Numbered from the stretch's first letter, positions 39,737 to 49,037 are shown. The stretch is 64,000 nt of DNA from Pedobacter cryoconitis (GCF_003259615.1 NZ_QLLR01000026.1:1-64000); one strand, 5' to 3'. Made by a program: numbers and translations. Notes: a model not told the origin generated them from the letters alone.

Positions 39737-40393
39737 ATGGCAACGTCTCAACAAATCAGAACTGCTTACATCGATTATGTGTTAACGCAGGACGAAAAAC
39801 CCAAATCAGTTTATAGTTTCGTAAAAAAATTAAAGATTACAGAGGCTGAATTCTACGAGTTCTATGGCTCTTTCGAAAGTATTGAAAAAATGGTCTGGGT
39901 GGACCTGACTGTCGAAGCAATCGACGCTATTCAGCAACAGGAAGTTTGGGCGCAGTATTCTTCAAGAGACAGAATGCTGTCCTTTTTCTACAGTTATGTA
40001 GAATTACTAAAGAAACACAGAAGCTTTATTGTGTACAGTCTTAAAAGTCATCAGGATAGATTTGCTACACCGAAAGTATTGTCGGGTGTGAAACCTATTT
40101 TCGAGAACTTCGCAGAGGAATTGATTAATGAAGGGTTGGAAACAGGAGAACTGGCAGACCGTAAATTTTTCACCAAAAGGTATAAAGATGCACTTTGGGT
40201 TCAATTTGCCTTCATCCTGAATTTCTGGGTGAATGATGACAGTACCGACTTTGAAAAAACGGATGAAGCTATCGAAAAAGGGATCAATGTGACCTTTGAT
40301 TTATTTCAGCGTTCTCCTATTGATAATCTTTTAGAGTATGGTAAGTTCTTATCCAGAAACGGAAAGTTTGCAGAAAGCAGGGGTAGACAATAA
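39737..40393 (+). CDS. TetR-like transcriptional regulator
   Basis: A 218-residue helical protein. The N-terminal 55 residues fit a TetR DNA-binding unit, with IRTAYIDYVLTQ, VYSFVKKLKITEAEFYEFYG and SFESIEKMVW. The remainder is an effector and dimerisation domain. It starts an operon with an ABC1 kinase gene (1 bp gap) and an SDR gene (4 bp overlap). It may control these two. The ligand is unknown. The family call rests on the N-terminal pattern and length, and the HTH is somewhat diverged. Confidence 0.72.
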   Translation: MATSQQIRTAYIDYVLTQDEKPKSVYSFVKKLKITEAEFYEFYGSFESIEKMVWVDLTVEAIDAIQQQEVWAQYSSRDRMLSFFYSYVELLKKHRSFIVYSLKSHQDRFATPKVLSGVKPIFENFAEELINEGLETGELADRKFFTKRYKDALWVQFAFILNFWVNDDSTDFEKTDEAIEKGINVTFDLFQRSPIDNLLEYGKFLSRNGKFAESRGRQ

Positions 40394-40394
40394 C

Positions 40395-41696
40395 ATGGCT
40401 GAACAAAATAGTATTCCAGTAACTAAAACAGAACGCTCTGCTAAATTCGTTAAAACAGGGTTTCAGATTGGCGGAAATTATATCAAACATTATTCTAAAA
40501 AGCTATTCAATCCGCAGTTGGGCAGGGATGAGCTGAACGAGGATAATGCGACCGATATTTATAAATCGCTGAGCGAGTTGAAAGGAAGTGCTTTGAAAAT
40601 TGCACAGATGCTCAGCATGGATAAAAATATCCTCCCTAAATCTTATGTAGACAAGTTTACGCAGTCACAATATAATGCGCCGCCGCTTTCAGGGCCGCTG
40701 ATTGTCCGGACATTTACCAAGAACTTCGGTAAAACACCAGAAGCGATTTATGATAAATTCAACTTGGTTTCTACGAATGCAGCGTCTATCGGACAGGTGC
40801 ATGAGGCAGAGCTGAATGGCAAAAAGTTAGCGGTTAAAATTCAATATCCGGGTGTTGGAGACAGCATTTCTTCAGACCTGAAATTGGTAAAACCTTTTGC
40901 CTTCCGTTTATTGGGGATGAGTGAGAAAGAGCTTAACATTTATATCAAAGAGGTAGAGGAACGTTTGTTAGAGGAAACAGATTATGAGCTTGAAGTTCGC
41001 CGTTCTATTGAGATCACTGAGGCTTGCAAGGATCTGAATAACGTGGTCTTCCCTACTTATTATCCTGAACTTTCGGGTAAAAGGATCATCACGATGGACT
41101 GGATTGAAGGCTTACATCTTAAAGAATTTCTTCAGACCAATCCTTCTCAGGAACTCAGAAATAAAATCGGACAGGCTTTATGGGATTTTTATAATTTCCA
41201 GCAGCATGAGTTAAGGGCTGTACATGCAGACCCGCATCCCGGAAATTTCATGATTACTCCGGATGAGAAATTAGGGGTCATAGATTTTGGCTGTATTAAA
41301 GAGTTGCCTGATGATTTCTATATTCCTTTCTTTTCGCTGATTTCATCGGATGTGATCAAGGATAAAAACAAAACTATTGAAGCTTTCAGAAAGCTGGAAA
41401 TGATACATCCGGGGGATGATGCTGCACAAATTGAGTTTTATTATAAAGCTTACCTGGAAATGATCCAGTTGTTCGCAAAACCTTATACCAGCAAAACTTT
41501 TGACTTCAGTCAGCCTGAGTTTTTTGCTCAGTTGTATGTTTATGGAGAGAAGATCGCCAAAATGCCAGAGTTTAAACAGGCCAGAGGGGTAAAACATTTC
41601 ATTTATGTGAACCGTACAAACTTTGGTTTATACACAATTTTACAGGAATTAAAAGCCTTCGTCAAAACAGATACTTTCAATCCGCACATTACATGA
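40395..41696 (+). CDS. ABC1/AarF (UbiB-like) atypical protein kinase
   Basis: A 433-residue kinase-like protein. The ATG at 40395 is chosen because an earlier in-frame ATG lies inside the TetR gene. The family motifs are SALKIAQMLSMD (a variant of KxGQ), NAASIGQVHEAEL (the Ala-rich loop in place of a P-loop), KLAVKIQYPG, HADPHPGNF (catalytic loop) and IDFGCIKELP (DFG). Such proteins act on quinone or other isoprenoid lipid metabolism. It begins 1 bp after the TetR-like stop and overlaps the SDR start by 4 bp. The specific lipid target is unknown. Confidence 0.88.
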   Translation: MAEQNSIPVTKTERSAKFVKTGFQIGGNYIKHYSKKLFNPQLGRDELNEDNATDIYKSLSELKGSALKIAQMLSMDKNILPKSYVDKFTQSQYNAPPLSGPLIVRTFTKNFGKTPEAIYDKFNLVSTNAASIGQVHEAELNGKKLAVKIQYPGVGDSISSDLKLVKPFAFRLLGMSEKELNIYIKEVEERLLEETDYELEVRRSIEITEACKDLNNVVFPTYYPELSGKRIITMDWIEGLHLKEFLQTNPSQELRNKIGQALWDFYNFQQHELRAVHADPHPGNFMITPDEKLGVIDFGCIKELPDDFYIPFFSLISSDVIKDKNKTIEAFRKLEMIHPGDDAAQIEFYYKAYLEMIQLFAKPYTSKTFDFSQPEFFAQLYVYGEKIAKMPEFKQARGVKHFIYVNRTNFGLYTILQELKAFVKTDTFNPHIT

Positions 41697-43150
41697 AAGT
41701 CCTGCTGACCGGCGCAAACGGCTATATAGGCACCCGATTGTTACCTGTTTTACTGGAACAGGGACATGAAGTGGTTTGTATGGTTCGTGATCAGCGCCGT
41801 TTTGCAGAAGAGTCTGATTTTGATGATCAGGTTAAAATTATTACTGCCGATTTATTACAACCAGAATCTTTAAAGAATATACCTGAAGATATTGATGCCG
41901 CCTATTACCTGGTACATTCGATGTCTTCAGGAAACCAAAAGTTCGCTGAGCTGGAAGCTGAATCGGCCATGCACTTTGTGAAAGCAATACAGCAGACAAA
42001 ATGCCGTCAGCTGATTTACCTCACCGGGATTGCGAATGATGTTCATCTTTCTGTGCATTTAACTTCCCGGCTTTCTGTAGAAGATGAACTTAAAAATTCA
42101 GGCATCGCCTTTACCATATTGCGGGCAGCTATCATTATCGGATCGGGCAGCGCTTCTTTTGAGATTATCCGTGATCTTGCGGAGAAACTCCCGGTTATGG
42201 TTGCGCCTAAATGGGTCAATACCCGGTGTCAGCCTATTGGTATCCGTGATGTGCTGGGTTATCTGACCGGCGTATTATTGAATGAAAAAGCTTTTAACCA
42301 CATTTTTGATATTGGGGGCCCGGATATTCTGACTTATAAGGAAATGATCCTCCAGTATGCGGCTTCCAGAAATCTGAAGCGCTGGATACTCACTGTCCCT
42401 GTACTCACGCCCAGGTTATCTTCTTTATGGCTTTATTTAGTCACTGCTGTACCTTATTCTTTAGCGAGAAGCTTGGTTGACAGCATGAAAAACGAGGTGA
42501 TCTGCAAAGATGAGCGGATCAAAGAGATCGTACCCGGCCCGTGTTTTACTTATAAAAAGGCGTTGAAGCTGGCCTTTGAAAAGATTGAGCAACATTCGAT
42601 TGTGTCGAGCTGGAAGGATGCCTTAAATAGAGGTTATCTGGACACTTCTTTCATGGATCAGGTGAAGGTTCCTCAGAATGGTGTATTGGAATACAAAGTT
42701 AAAATGCCCTTTAAGCGGCAAACTGAAGAAGTTTTCGATAATATCTGGAGCATCGGAGGAAGCCGGGGCTGGTATTATGCAGACTGGCTTTGGAATTTAA
42801 GGGGATTTATTGATAAACTATTTGGTGGTGTGGGTACCAGGAGAGGCCGTACCAACACGGTTTCTATACATGCGGGCGATGTAATTGATTTCTGGCGGGT
42901 ACTGCTTGCGGATAAGAAAAATGCGAGGTTACTGCTTTATGCAGAAATGAAAGTACCGGGAGAAGCATGGCTTGAATTCAAGGTGATTAATTATCGCGGG
43001 GAGTCATTTCTATCGCAGATTGCAACTTTCAGACCTTCAGGGTTATGGGGAAGGATTTATTGGTATGCGATGTTTCCCTTTCATATTTTTCTTTTTAAAG
43101 GGATGGCGAGACAGATTACCACCTACGTTTCAAATACTGAAGTCATTTAA
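41693..43150 (+). CDS. SDR-type NAD(P)-binding protein with DUF2867 C-terminal domain
   Basis: A 485-residue protein with two parts. The N-terminal 290 residues are an atypical short-chain dehydrogenase with VLLTGANGYIGTRLLPVLLE at the cofactor site and AYYLVHSMSS near the substrate. The C-terminal part (about residues 320-480) is DUF2867, which has GSRGWYYADWLWNLRGFID. The gene overlaps the ABC1 kinase gene by 4 bp (ATGA), so all three genes are co-translated. The substrate is unknown. The fusion is a recognised architecture. Confidence 0.88.
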   Translation: MKVLLTGANGYIGTRLLPVLLEQGHEVVCMVRDQRRFAEESDFDDQVKIITADLLQPESLKNIPEDIDAAYYLVHSMSSGNQKFAELEAESAMHFVKAIQQTKCRQLIYLTGIANDVHLSVHLTSRLSVEDELKNSGIAFTILRAAIIIGSGSASFEIIRDLAEKLPVMVAPKWVNTRCQPIGIRDVLGYLTGVLLNEKAFNHIFDIGGPDILTYKEMILQYAASRNLKRWILTVPVLTPRLSSLWLYLVTAVPYSLARSLVDSMKNEVICKDERIKEIVPGPCFTYKKALKLAFEKIEQHSIVSSWKDALNRGYLDTSFMDQVKVPQNGVLEYKVKMPFKRQTEEVFDNIWSIGGSRGWYYADWLWNLRGFIDKLFGGVGTRRGRTNTVSIHAGDVIDFWRVLLADKKNARLLLYAEMKVPGEAWLEFKVINYRGESFLSQIATFRPSGLWGRIYWYAMFPFHIFLFKGMARQITTYVSNTEVI

Positions 43151-43157
43151 AAGACAA

Positions 43158-43182
43158 AGGTATAGTCGCCACAACTATACCT
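43158..43182 (+). terminator. Hairpin after the TetR-ABC1-SDR operon
   Basis: AGGTATAGT (43158-43166), loop CGCCACA, ACTATACCT (43174-43182). No T-run of length follows, so the terminator call is moderate. Confidence 0.5.
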
Positions 43183-43356
43183 CTGTTAACCTTAAACTTG
43201 TATATAAGACGTAAATGAATTAAAAAGGTTTCAAAGCATTTCTATTATTTTTCAACCTTTCCACATTCTACCCGGATTAGCCTCAGCTGATTAGCATTAC
43301 CGCTCCGTAATTATACATATATTAGTGTTGTCCAAAAAAAGACATCATTTACTCCT

Positions 43357-43827
43357 ATGAAACCTAACGAAAGCCTCATTCATCATTTTTACACTTGTTT
43401 TAAGAACAAAGACTTTAAGGGCATGCAAGCTTGTTATGCCGATAACGCCACTTTCAGTGATGCTGCATTTAGAGATCTGAATGCTGAACAGGTTCGCAGC
43501 ATGTGGGAAATGCTGATTAAAAGCGGTAAAGATCTGCGTGTGGAATACAACCATGTCCAAACAGACGGGGAAACAGGCACTGCTGAATGGGTAGCACATT
43601 ATACATTTTCTGCTACCGGGAAAAAGGTAGTCAACAGGATTAAAGCATCCTTCATTTTTGAAAACGGAAAGATTGTTCAGCATGAAGATCATTTCAGTTT
43701 TTATAAATGGTCAAGCCAGGCTTTGGGCTTACCGGGCATTTTATTGGGCTGGACAAACTTTCTGAAAAATAAGGTCCGCAAACGGGCGGCAGAGAACCTG
43801 CGTTTATACATGGCGGCCCGCAATTAA
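43357..43827 (+). CDS. SnoaL/NTF2-like protein
   Basis: A 156-residue protein of the SnoaL-like polyketide cyclase or ketosteroid-isomerase fold. It has HHFYTCFKNKDFKGMQACYA, FSDAAFRDLNAEQVRSMWE and VEYNHVQTDGETGTAEWVAH. A C-terminal extension (about residues 130-156, KVRKRAAENLRLYMAARN) is helical and basic. There is no signal peptide. Family members bind small hydrophobic ligands, and the substrate is not predictable. It is a separate unit after a hairpin, followed by the dienelactone hydrolase 42 bp on. Confidence 0.83.
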   Translation: MKPNESLIHHFYTCFKNKDFKGMQACYADNATFSDAAFRDLNAEQVRSMWEMLIKSGKDLRVEYNHVQTDGETGTAEWVAHYTFSATGKKVVNRIKASFIFENGKIVQHEDHFSFYKWSSQALGLPGILLGWTNFLKNKVRKRAAENLRLYMAARN

Positions 43828-43869
43828 ACATTATACATTCATTGCTTGTTATACTAAAAAAATAAATAG

Positions 43870-44640
43870 ATGAAACCAATACTTACCATCGCTATGACAC
43901 TGATCGTTTCTGGCTCCTTCGCACAGCTTAAACCTGTTGCTTACCAGGATGGCCAGCAGCAATTAAAAGGGCTCGTGATTTCACCCGCCAAAGCCACACA
44001 AAAAAAAGCAGGGGTACTGATCTTACCAGCTTGGAAAGGGATAGATAACAATGCGAAAGAAACAGCCGTAAAATTAGCCGGACTGGGTTATTATGCTTTT
44101 GTAGCTGATATTTATGGGGAGGGACATTACCCGAAAGATGCAAAAGAAGCCGGCCAGCAGTCGGGTTATTATAAAAAGAATGTTGCTGCTTACCAGCAAA
44201 GAATTAAGCTTGCTTTAGCACAATTAGTGAAAGCGGGTGCTGATCCATCCAGAATCATTGTGATTGGTTATTGCTTTGGGGGTACGGGAGCTTTAGAAGC
44301 TGCCAGAGCTGATATGCCTGTTAAAGGTGTTGTTTCTATCCATGGCGGTCTGGCACAATATGCTGGTGAAAGAGCTGTAAATCCTATTCATACCAAGGTA
44401 TTGGTTTTACATGGCGCGGATGATCCATCTATGACCAATGAACAGGTTTTAGGTTTTCAGCAGGAAATGAGAACTGCAAAAGCAGACTGGCAAATGATTG
44501 AGTACGCGAATGCTGTACATGCGTTCACCGACCGTGAAGCGGGCAATGACAATTCCAAAGGCGCAGCCTATAATGAGCTGGCCTCGAAAAGGTCATGGAA
44601 ACATATGTTGTTATTCTTCGATGAAATATTAGCCAATTAA
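43870..44640 (+). CDS. Dienelactone hydrolase family protein, secreted
   Basis: A 256-residue alpha/beta hydrolase with a signal peptide (KPILTIAMTLIVSGSFAQL). The nucleophile is Cys135 in GYCFGGTG, typical of dienelactone hydrolases where Ser is replaced. The acid is in VLHGADDPSM, and the His is in NAVHAFTD. The family opens cyclic lactones or related esters. The natural substrate here is unknown, and a periplasmic site is inferred from the signal. It overlaps the 3' end of hisS by 4 bp, convergently. Confidence 0.88.
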   Translation: MKPILTIAMTLIVSGSFAQLKPVAYQDGQQQLKGLVISPAKATQKKAGVLILPAWKGIDNNAKETAVKLAGLGYYAFVADIYGEGHYPKDAKEAGQQSGYYKKNVAAYQQRIKLALAQLVKAGADPSRIIVIGYCFGGTGALEAARADMPVKGVVSIHGGLAQYAGERAVNPIHTKVLVLHGADDPSMTNEQVLGFQQEMRTAKADWQMIEYANAVHAFTDREAGNDNSKGAAYNELASKRSWKHMLLFFDEILAN

Positions 44641-46037
44641 CTGGCTGATATTTCTGCTTTAAGTATTTCAATAATGGCAGCAGCAGTAATTTTCTGCTGT
44701 TCGCCTGTATTCATATTTTTGAAAGTCAGGATGCCGCTTTGCAATTCATCACTTCCGATCAGGATCACATAAGGGATTGATTTAGCATCTGCATAACCCA
44801 TCTGTTTTTTAAGTTTTGCTGAGGATGGGTAAAGTTCTGCAGCAATGTCCGCGTCTCTTAATTGTTGTAATAAAGGTAAAGCGTAAAGTTCTGATTCTGC
44901 ATCAAAGTTACTGATCAGCACTTTTGTTCCGGCGGCGGCAGATTCCGGAAACAGGTTTAATTCTTGTAAAACATCATAAATACGGTCAGCTCCGAAAGAG
45001 ATCCCTACTCCTGTCAGTCCTTTTAATCCGAACATTCCAGTCAGGTCATCATAACGGCCACCTCCGCAAATACTACCCATTGCTGCTTCATTGGTTTTCA
45101 CCTCGAAGATACAGCCAGTATAGTAGTTCAGGCCGCGGGCTAATGTAATATCCAGTTCCAGATCCGGTTGTCTCAAATCACTGTTTTTTAACAAGCCCTG
45201 TACATAGGTAAATACTGTTTCAATTTCAGCAATTCCTTTTAATCCGACTTCTGAAGTTGCCAGCACTTCTTTTAAACGGTCTAGTTTTTCTGCATTTGTT
45301 CCTTCTAAAAGGATTACTGGTTTTAACTGCGTAATATCATCTTCTGTAAAGCCTCTTTCCAGCAGTTCTTTGGTTACGCCTTCAAAACCGATCTTATCCA
45401 GTTTATCGATGGCAACGGTCATGTCAATGATCAGTTCTGGTTTACCGATAATTTCAGCAATTCCAGAAAGGATTTTCCGGTTATTCAGTTTAATGGTAAA
45501 GTCAGTCATTCCCAGGTTGCAGAGTGCTTCCTGGTAGATCAGTACAAATTCAGCTTCGTTCAACAGGCTTTCTGAACCTACTACATCCACATCGCACTGA
45601 TAAAATTCACGGTAACGTCCTTTTTGAGGTCTGTCAGCTCTCCATACGGGCTGGATCTGGAAACGTTTGAAAGGAAGGGCTATATCATTCTGGTGCATCA
45701 CTACGTAGCGTGCAAAGGGTACAGTTAAGTCGTAACGTAATGCTTTCTCACTAATGGACGAAATCAGTGCATTAGAGTTTAAATTGCTTAAATGATCCGC
45801 ATTGGCTTTAGAAAGGTAATCTCCTGAGTTCAGGATCTTAAAAATCAGTTTATCGCCTTCATCACCGTATTTACCAGTCAGGGTAGAAAGATTTTCCATC
45901 GAAGGAGTCTGTATTTCAGCATAACCATATTTCTTAAATACCTTTTTGATGGTATCGAATATGTAATTACGTTTCACCATTTCCTGAGGTGAAAAATCAC
46001 GGGTTCCTTTTGCTAAAGACGGTTTAATGTTTGACAT
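44637..46037 (-). CDS. hisS: Histidyl-tRNA synthetase
   Basis: A 466-residue class II synthetase that charges tRNA-His. I chose the ATG at 46037 (SNIKPSLAKGTRDFSPQEM), because it fits the family N-terminus. An ATG at 46067 would add ten odd residues. Motif 2 is in RPQKGRYREFYQCDVDVVG, the histidine motif is LARGLNYYTGCIFEVK, and motif 3 is GLTGVGISFGADRI. The C-terminal anticodon-binding domain runs from KVLISNFDAESEL. The length is normal. Promoter-like boxes directly abut the ATG, suggesting a leaderless transcript. Confidence 0.95.
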   Translation of the reverse strand: MSNIKPSLAKGTRDFSPQEMVKRNYIFDTIKKVFKKYGYAEIQTPSMENLSTLTGKYGDEGDKLIFKILNSGDYLSKANADHLSNLNSNALISSISEKALRYDLTVPFARYVVMHQNDIALPFKRFQIQPVWRADRPQKGRYREFYQCDVDVVGSESLLNEAEFVLIYQEALCNLGMTDFTIKLNNRKILSGIAEIIGKPELIIDMTVAIDKLDKIGFEGVTKELLERGFTEDDITQLKPVILLEGTNAEKLDRLKEVLATSEVGLKGIAEIETVFTYVQGLLKNSDLRQPDLELDITLARGLNYYTGCIFEVKTNEAAMGSICGGGRYDDLTGMFGLKGLTGVGISFGADRIYDVLQELNLFPESAAAGTKVLISNFDAESELYALPLLQQLRDADIAAELYPSSAKLKKQMGYADAKSIPYVILIGSDELQSGILTFKNMNTGEQQKITAAAIIEILKAEISAS

Positions 46038-46042
46038 GGGGG

Positions 46043-46059
46043 CAAAAGTACAAAAAGTA
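46043..46059 (-). promoter_or_regulatory. Candidate promoter -7 boxes immediately before hisS
   Basis: The minus strand has TACTTTTG at 46050-46043, an exact TAnnTTTG match, and TACTTTTTG at 46059-46051. The nearer box is only 5 bp from the ATG at 46037. Either box would give an mRNA with almost no leader. Confidence 0.4.
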
Positions 46060-46069
46060 GAACGCATAA

Positions 46070-46093
46070 AAAAAGCTGCCGAAGCAGCTTTTT
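46070..46093 (-). terminator. Terminator after the PDH E2 gene
   Basis: AAAAAGCTGC (46070-46079), loop CGAA, GCAGCTTTTT (46084-46093). It lies 17 bp after the E2 stop on the minus strand. Confidence 0.85.
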
Positions 46094-46109
46094 AAATATT
46101 TCAATATTA

Positions 46110-47774
46110 TTAAACCAATAATCTTACTGGTTCTTCTAATAATGCTTTGAATGTTTGTAAGAATGCAGCACCTGTAGCGCCATCTACCGTACGGTGATCA
46201 CAGCTCAAAGTAACTTTCATTACATTTCCAGGAACAACAGCACCATTTTTAACTACTGGTACTTGTGAAATCCCGCCTACAGCAAGGATACAAGAATCAG
46301 GTGTGTTAATAATCGCTGTAAATTCATCAATACCAAACATACCTAAATTAGATACGGTGAAAGTTGAACCTTCCCAGTCTGAAGGCTGAAGTTTTTTAGC
46401 TTTTGCACGTTGTGCGAAATCTTTAACCTCAGCTGAGATACGTGACAATGATTTTCCATCAGCAAAACGTACTACCGGAACTAATAATCCGTCTTCAACG
46501 GCAATAGCTACACCTACGTTCACGTGCTCATTGTAACGGATTTTATCTCCTAACCATGAAGAGTTCACGTTTGGATGTTGTTTTAAAGCAACAGCCACTG
46601 CTTTGATCACTAAATCATTGAATGAAAGTTTAACCGGAGAGAATTCATTCATCTTCACACGTGCAGCCATCGCAGCATCCATATCAATACTCATCGTAAG
46701 ATAGAAGTGCGGTGCAGTGAACAAGCTTTCTGATAATCTTTTCGCGATTACTTTACGCATTTGAGAAACTGGTTTCTCTGTATATTTTTCTTCGCCGATA
46801 TATTGTGCAAGAACTGGTGCTGATTTTTCAGCAGATGCAGGGGCTGAAGCAGCTTCTGTACCTTTTGCAGCCGCAGCAGCAGGCTTGAAGTTCTCAATAT
46901 CTTTTTTAATGATACGGCCACCATCAGCACTACCTGCAACCTGTGCAAGATCTATACCTTTTTCTTTTGCAATTCTCTTAGCTAAAGGAGAAGCTTTCAG
47001 GCGTGAACCGTCAGCTGTATGTGTTTCTTCCTGTGCTTCTGCAGGAGCAGCAGCAGCAGCAGCAGCAGCTTCTTTAACAGGAGCGTCAGCTTTATCTGCA
47101 GCAGGTTTTGCCGGAGCATCACCCTGGTTTAAGATACCGCTTATATCAAATCCTTCCGGACCTACAATCGCGATGATACCGTTTACTTTCGCAGCAGCAC
47201 CTTTTTCTACTCCAATATGTAATAAAGTTCCATCTGCATAACCCATTACTTCCATAGTCGCCTTATCGGTTTCCACATCAGCAAGGATGTCATCATTTTT
47301 AATTTTATCACCTACTTTTTTATGCCATTCAGCAATTACGCCTTCAGTCATGGTATCGCTTAACAATGGCATACGTACTACTGTAACGCCTTGTTTTTCC
47401 AGATCAGCATCAGTTACCGCAGCACCTTTTGCTTCAGCTTTGGGAGCTTCTTCAGCAGGTTTTACTTCCGCAGCTTTTTCCTCTTTTGCCGGTGCAGCAG
47501 CACCTTCTGCGTCAAGAGCAGCTTTATAATCTTCGCCTTCTTTACCAATAACTGCAATTACAGCATCAACAGGAACAGCTTTACCTTCTTCTACACCAAT
47601 AAAAAGGATGGTGCCATCCCAGTAGGATTCCAGATCCATAGTCGCCTTATCGGTTTCTACTTCTGCCAGAACGTCTCCACTTTTAACTTTATCGCCAACT
47701 TTTTTATGCCACTTCGCCATTACCCCTTCGGTCATGGTGTCGCTCATTTTGGGCATCTTAACTACTTCAGCCAT
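46110..47774 (-). CDS. pdhC: Pyruvate dehydrogenase E2, dihydrolipoamide acetyltransferase
   Basis: A 554-residue E2 core subunit that transfers acetyl groups to CoA. It has two lipoyl domains with Lys43 in EVETDKATMD and a second in DVETDKATME (about residue 165). Ala/Pro/Lys-rich flexible linkers separate them. The E3/E1-binding domain is ASPLAKRIAKEKGIDLAQVA. The catalytic domain ends in the active-site signature SCDHRTVDGATGAAFLQTF. The length fits two lipoyl domains. It lies 32 bp downstream of the E1-alpha gene on the same strand. The E1-beta gene is absent from the immediate neighbourhood. Confidence 0.95.
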   Translation of the reverse strand: MAEVVKMPKMSDTMTEGVMAKWHKKVGDKVKSGDVLAEVETDKATMDLESYWDGTILFIGVEEGKAVPVDAVIAVIGKEGEDYKAALDAEGAAAPAKEEKAAEVKPAEEAPKAEAKGAAVTDADLEKQGVTVVRMPLLSDTMTEGVIAEWHKKVGDKIKNDDILADVETDKATMEVMGYADGTLLHIGVEKGAAAKVNGIIAIVGPEGFDISGILNQGDAPAKPAADKADAPVKEAAAAAAAAPAEAQEETHTADGSRLKASPLAKRIAKEKGIDLAQVAGSADGGRIIKKDIENFKPAAAAAKGTEAASAPASAEKSAPVLAQYIGEEKYTEKPVSQMRKVIAKRLSESLFTAPHFYLTMSIDMDAAMAARVKMNEFSPVKLSFNDLVIKAVAVALKQHPNVNSSWLGDKIRYNEHVNVGVAIAVEDGLLVPVVRFADGKSLSRISAEVKDFAQRAKAKKLQPSDWEGSTFTVSNLGMFGIDEFTAIINTPDSCILAVGGISQVPVVKNGAVVPGNVMKVTLSCDHRTVDGATGAAFLQTFKALLEEPVRLLV

Positions 47775-47806
47775 TCTATAATATCAATTGAAAATAGGTT
47801 GTAAAA

Positions 47807-48802
47807 TTAATCTTGGATATATGGATAGTCTTGTTGCACGTAAACATCAGTATATAATTCTGATGCTTCCGGCCATGGTGACTCTTCAGCAAATTTCACA
47901 GATTCATCCACGATCTGTTTCACTTTAGCTTCAATTTCTTCAATCCATGCCTGATCAGCATACTTTTCGTTCAGAATAGTTTCTCTTACTGATTCAATCG
48001 GATCTTTAGCTTTATATTCTTCTAATTCGTCTTTAGTACGATATTTAGCAGGGTCAGACATCGAATGTCCACGGTAACGGTAAGTTCTCATTTCCAGGAA
48101 GGTTGGTCCTTCACCATTACGTGCACGCTGTGCGGCTTCATCCATTGCGTTGTGAACAGCAACAGGGTCCATTCCGTCAACCGGAGCACATGGCATATCG
48201 AATCCTAAACCGATTTTATATAGGTCTAACATGTTAGTTGTACGCTCTACAGAAGTTCCCATTGCATAACCGTTGTTCTCACAAACAAAAATTACAGGAA
48301 GTTTCCATAACATGGCCATATTGAAGGCTTCATTTAATGCGCCCTGACGAACAGCACCATCACCCATATAGCAAACGTTAACATTTTTAGTCCCTTTATA
48401 TTTTTCAGCAAATGCGATACCTGCACCTAATGGGATCTGACCACCTACGATTCCGTGACCACCATAAAAATTATGTTCTTTGCTAAACATGTGCATTGAA
48501 CCACCTTTACCTTTGGAACAGCCGGTAGCTTTACCGTACATTTCTGCCATTATACTGTTTGCACTTACACCTTTCGCCAAAGCATGAGCGTGATCACGAT
48601 AAGCGGTGATCATAGAATCTTCAGGTTGTAATGCAGAAATCGCTCCGGCAACAACAGCCTCCTGACCGATGTATAGATGACAAAAACCACGGATTTTCTG
48701 TTGTCCGTAAAGTTGACCAGTTTTCTCTTCGAATTTACGCATTAGTAACATCGACTCAAACCACTTCAGATAGGTATCCTTATTAATTTCTACTGCACTC
48801 AT
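47807..48802 (-). CDS. pdhA: Pyruvate dehydrogenase E1 component, alpha subunit
   Basis: A 331-residue alpha subunit that decarboxylates pyruvate with thiamine diphosphate. GFCHLYIGQEAVVAGAISAL and ITAYRDHAHALAKG lie at the active site, and the ThDP-Mg motif GDGAVRQGALNEAFNMAMLW is present. The phosphorylation-loop-like YRYRGHSMSDPAKYR is seen too. It would form an alpha2-beta2 enzyme with PdhB encoded elsewhere. It is followed 32 bp later by pdhC (E2). A TAnnTTTG promoter box lies 30 bp upstream. Confidence 0.95.
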   Translation of the reverse strand: MSAVEINKDTYLKWFESMLLMRKFEEKTGQLYGQQKIRGFCHLYIGQEAVVAGAISALQPEDSMITAYRDHAHALAKGVSANSIMAEMYGKATGCSKGKGGSMHMFSKEHNFYGGHGIVGGQIPLGAGIAFAEKYKGTKNVNVCYMGDGAVRQGALNEAFNMAMLWKLPVIFVCENNGYAMGTSVERTTNMLDLYKIGLGFDMPCAPVDGMDPVAVHNAMDEAAQRARNGEGPTFLEMRTYRYRGHSMSDPAKYRTKDELEEYKAKDPIESVRETILNEKYADQAWIEEIEAKVKQIVDESVKFAEESPWPEASELYTDVYVQQDYPYIQD

Positions 48803-48831
48803 TTTTGGCTATTGATTTTTATTTATGAGAG

Positions 48832-48839
48832 CAAATCTA
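48832..48839 (-). promoter_or_regulatory. Promoter -7 box of the pdhA-pdhC operon
   Basis: The minus strand reads TAGATTTG, an exact TAnnTTTG match, 30 bp upstream of the pdhA ATG. The 235-bp gap to the divergent NlpC/P60 gene otherwise shows AT-rich DNA without a further feature I can support. Confidence 0.5.
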
Positions 48840-49037
48840 CTTTTTTATTGTAATATATCGAAGGATTAGTGTAAAATGGATGTGAGCAATGACCGTAAAA
48901 TGTTAATAACTCATACATTTCATCAAAATACATTTGGATAACATATCTTATTTACATAGTTTTGACAACCTGACAATAAGCCTTAGCTGGTGTACGTTTA
49001 AGTGCAAGTGCCTATTACCCAAACTTAACAGTGTAAC

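Noticed and set aside
46885-47804. Open plus-strand frames of 80-137 codons opposite the PDH E2 gene
   Set aside because: They are antisense shadows of the Ala/Lys/Pro-rich linkers, where GC-skewed codons keep other frames open. The minus-strand E2 domains are unmistakable.
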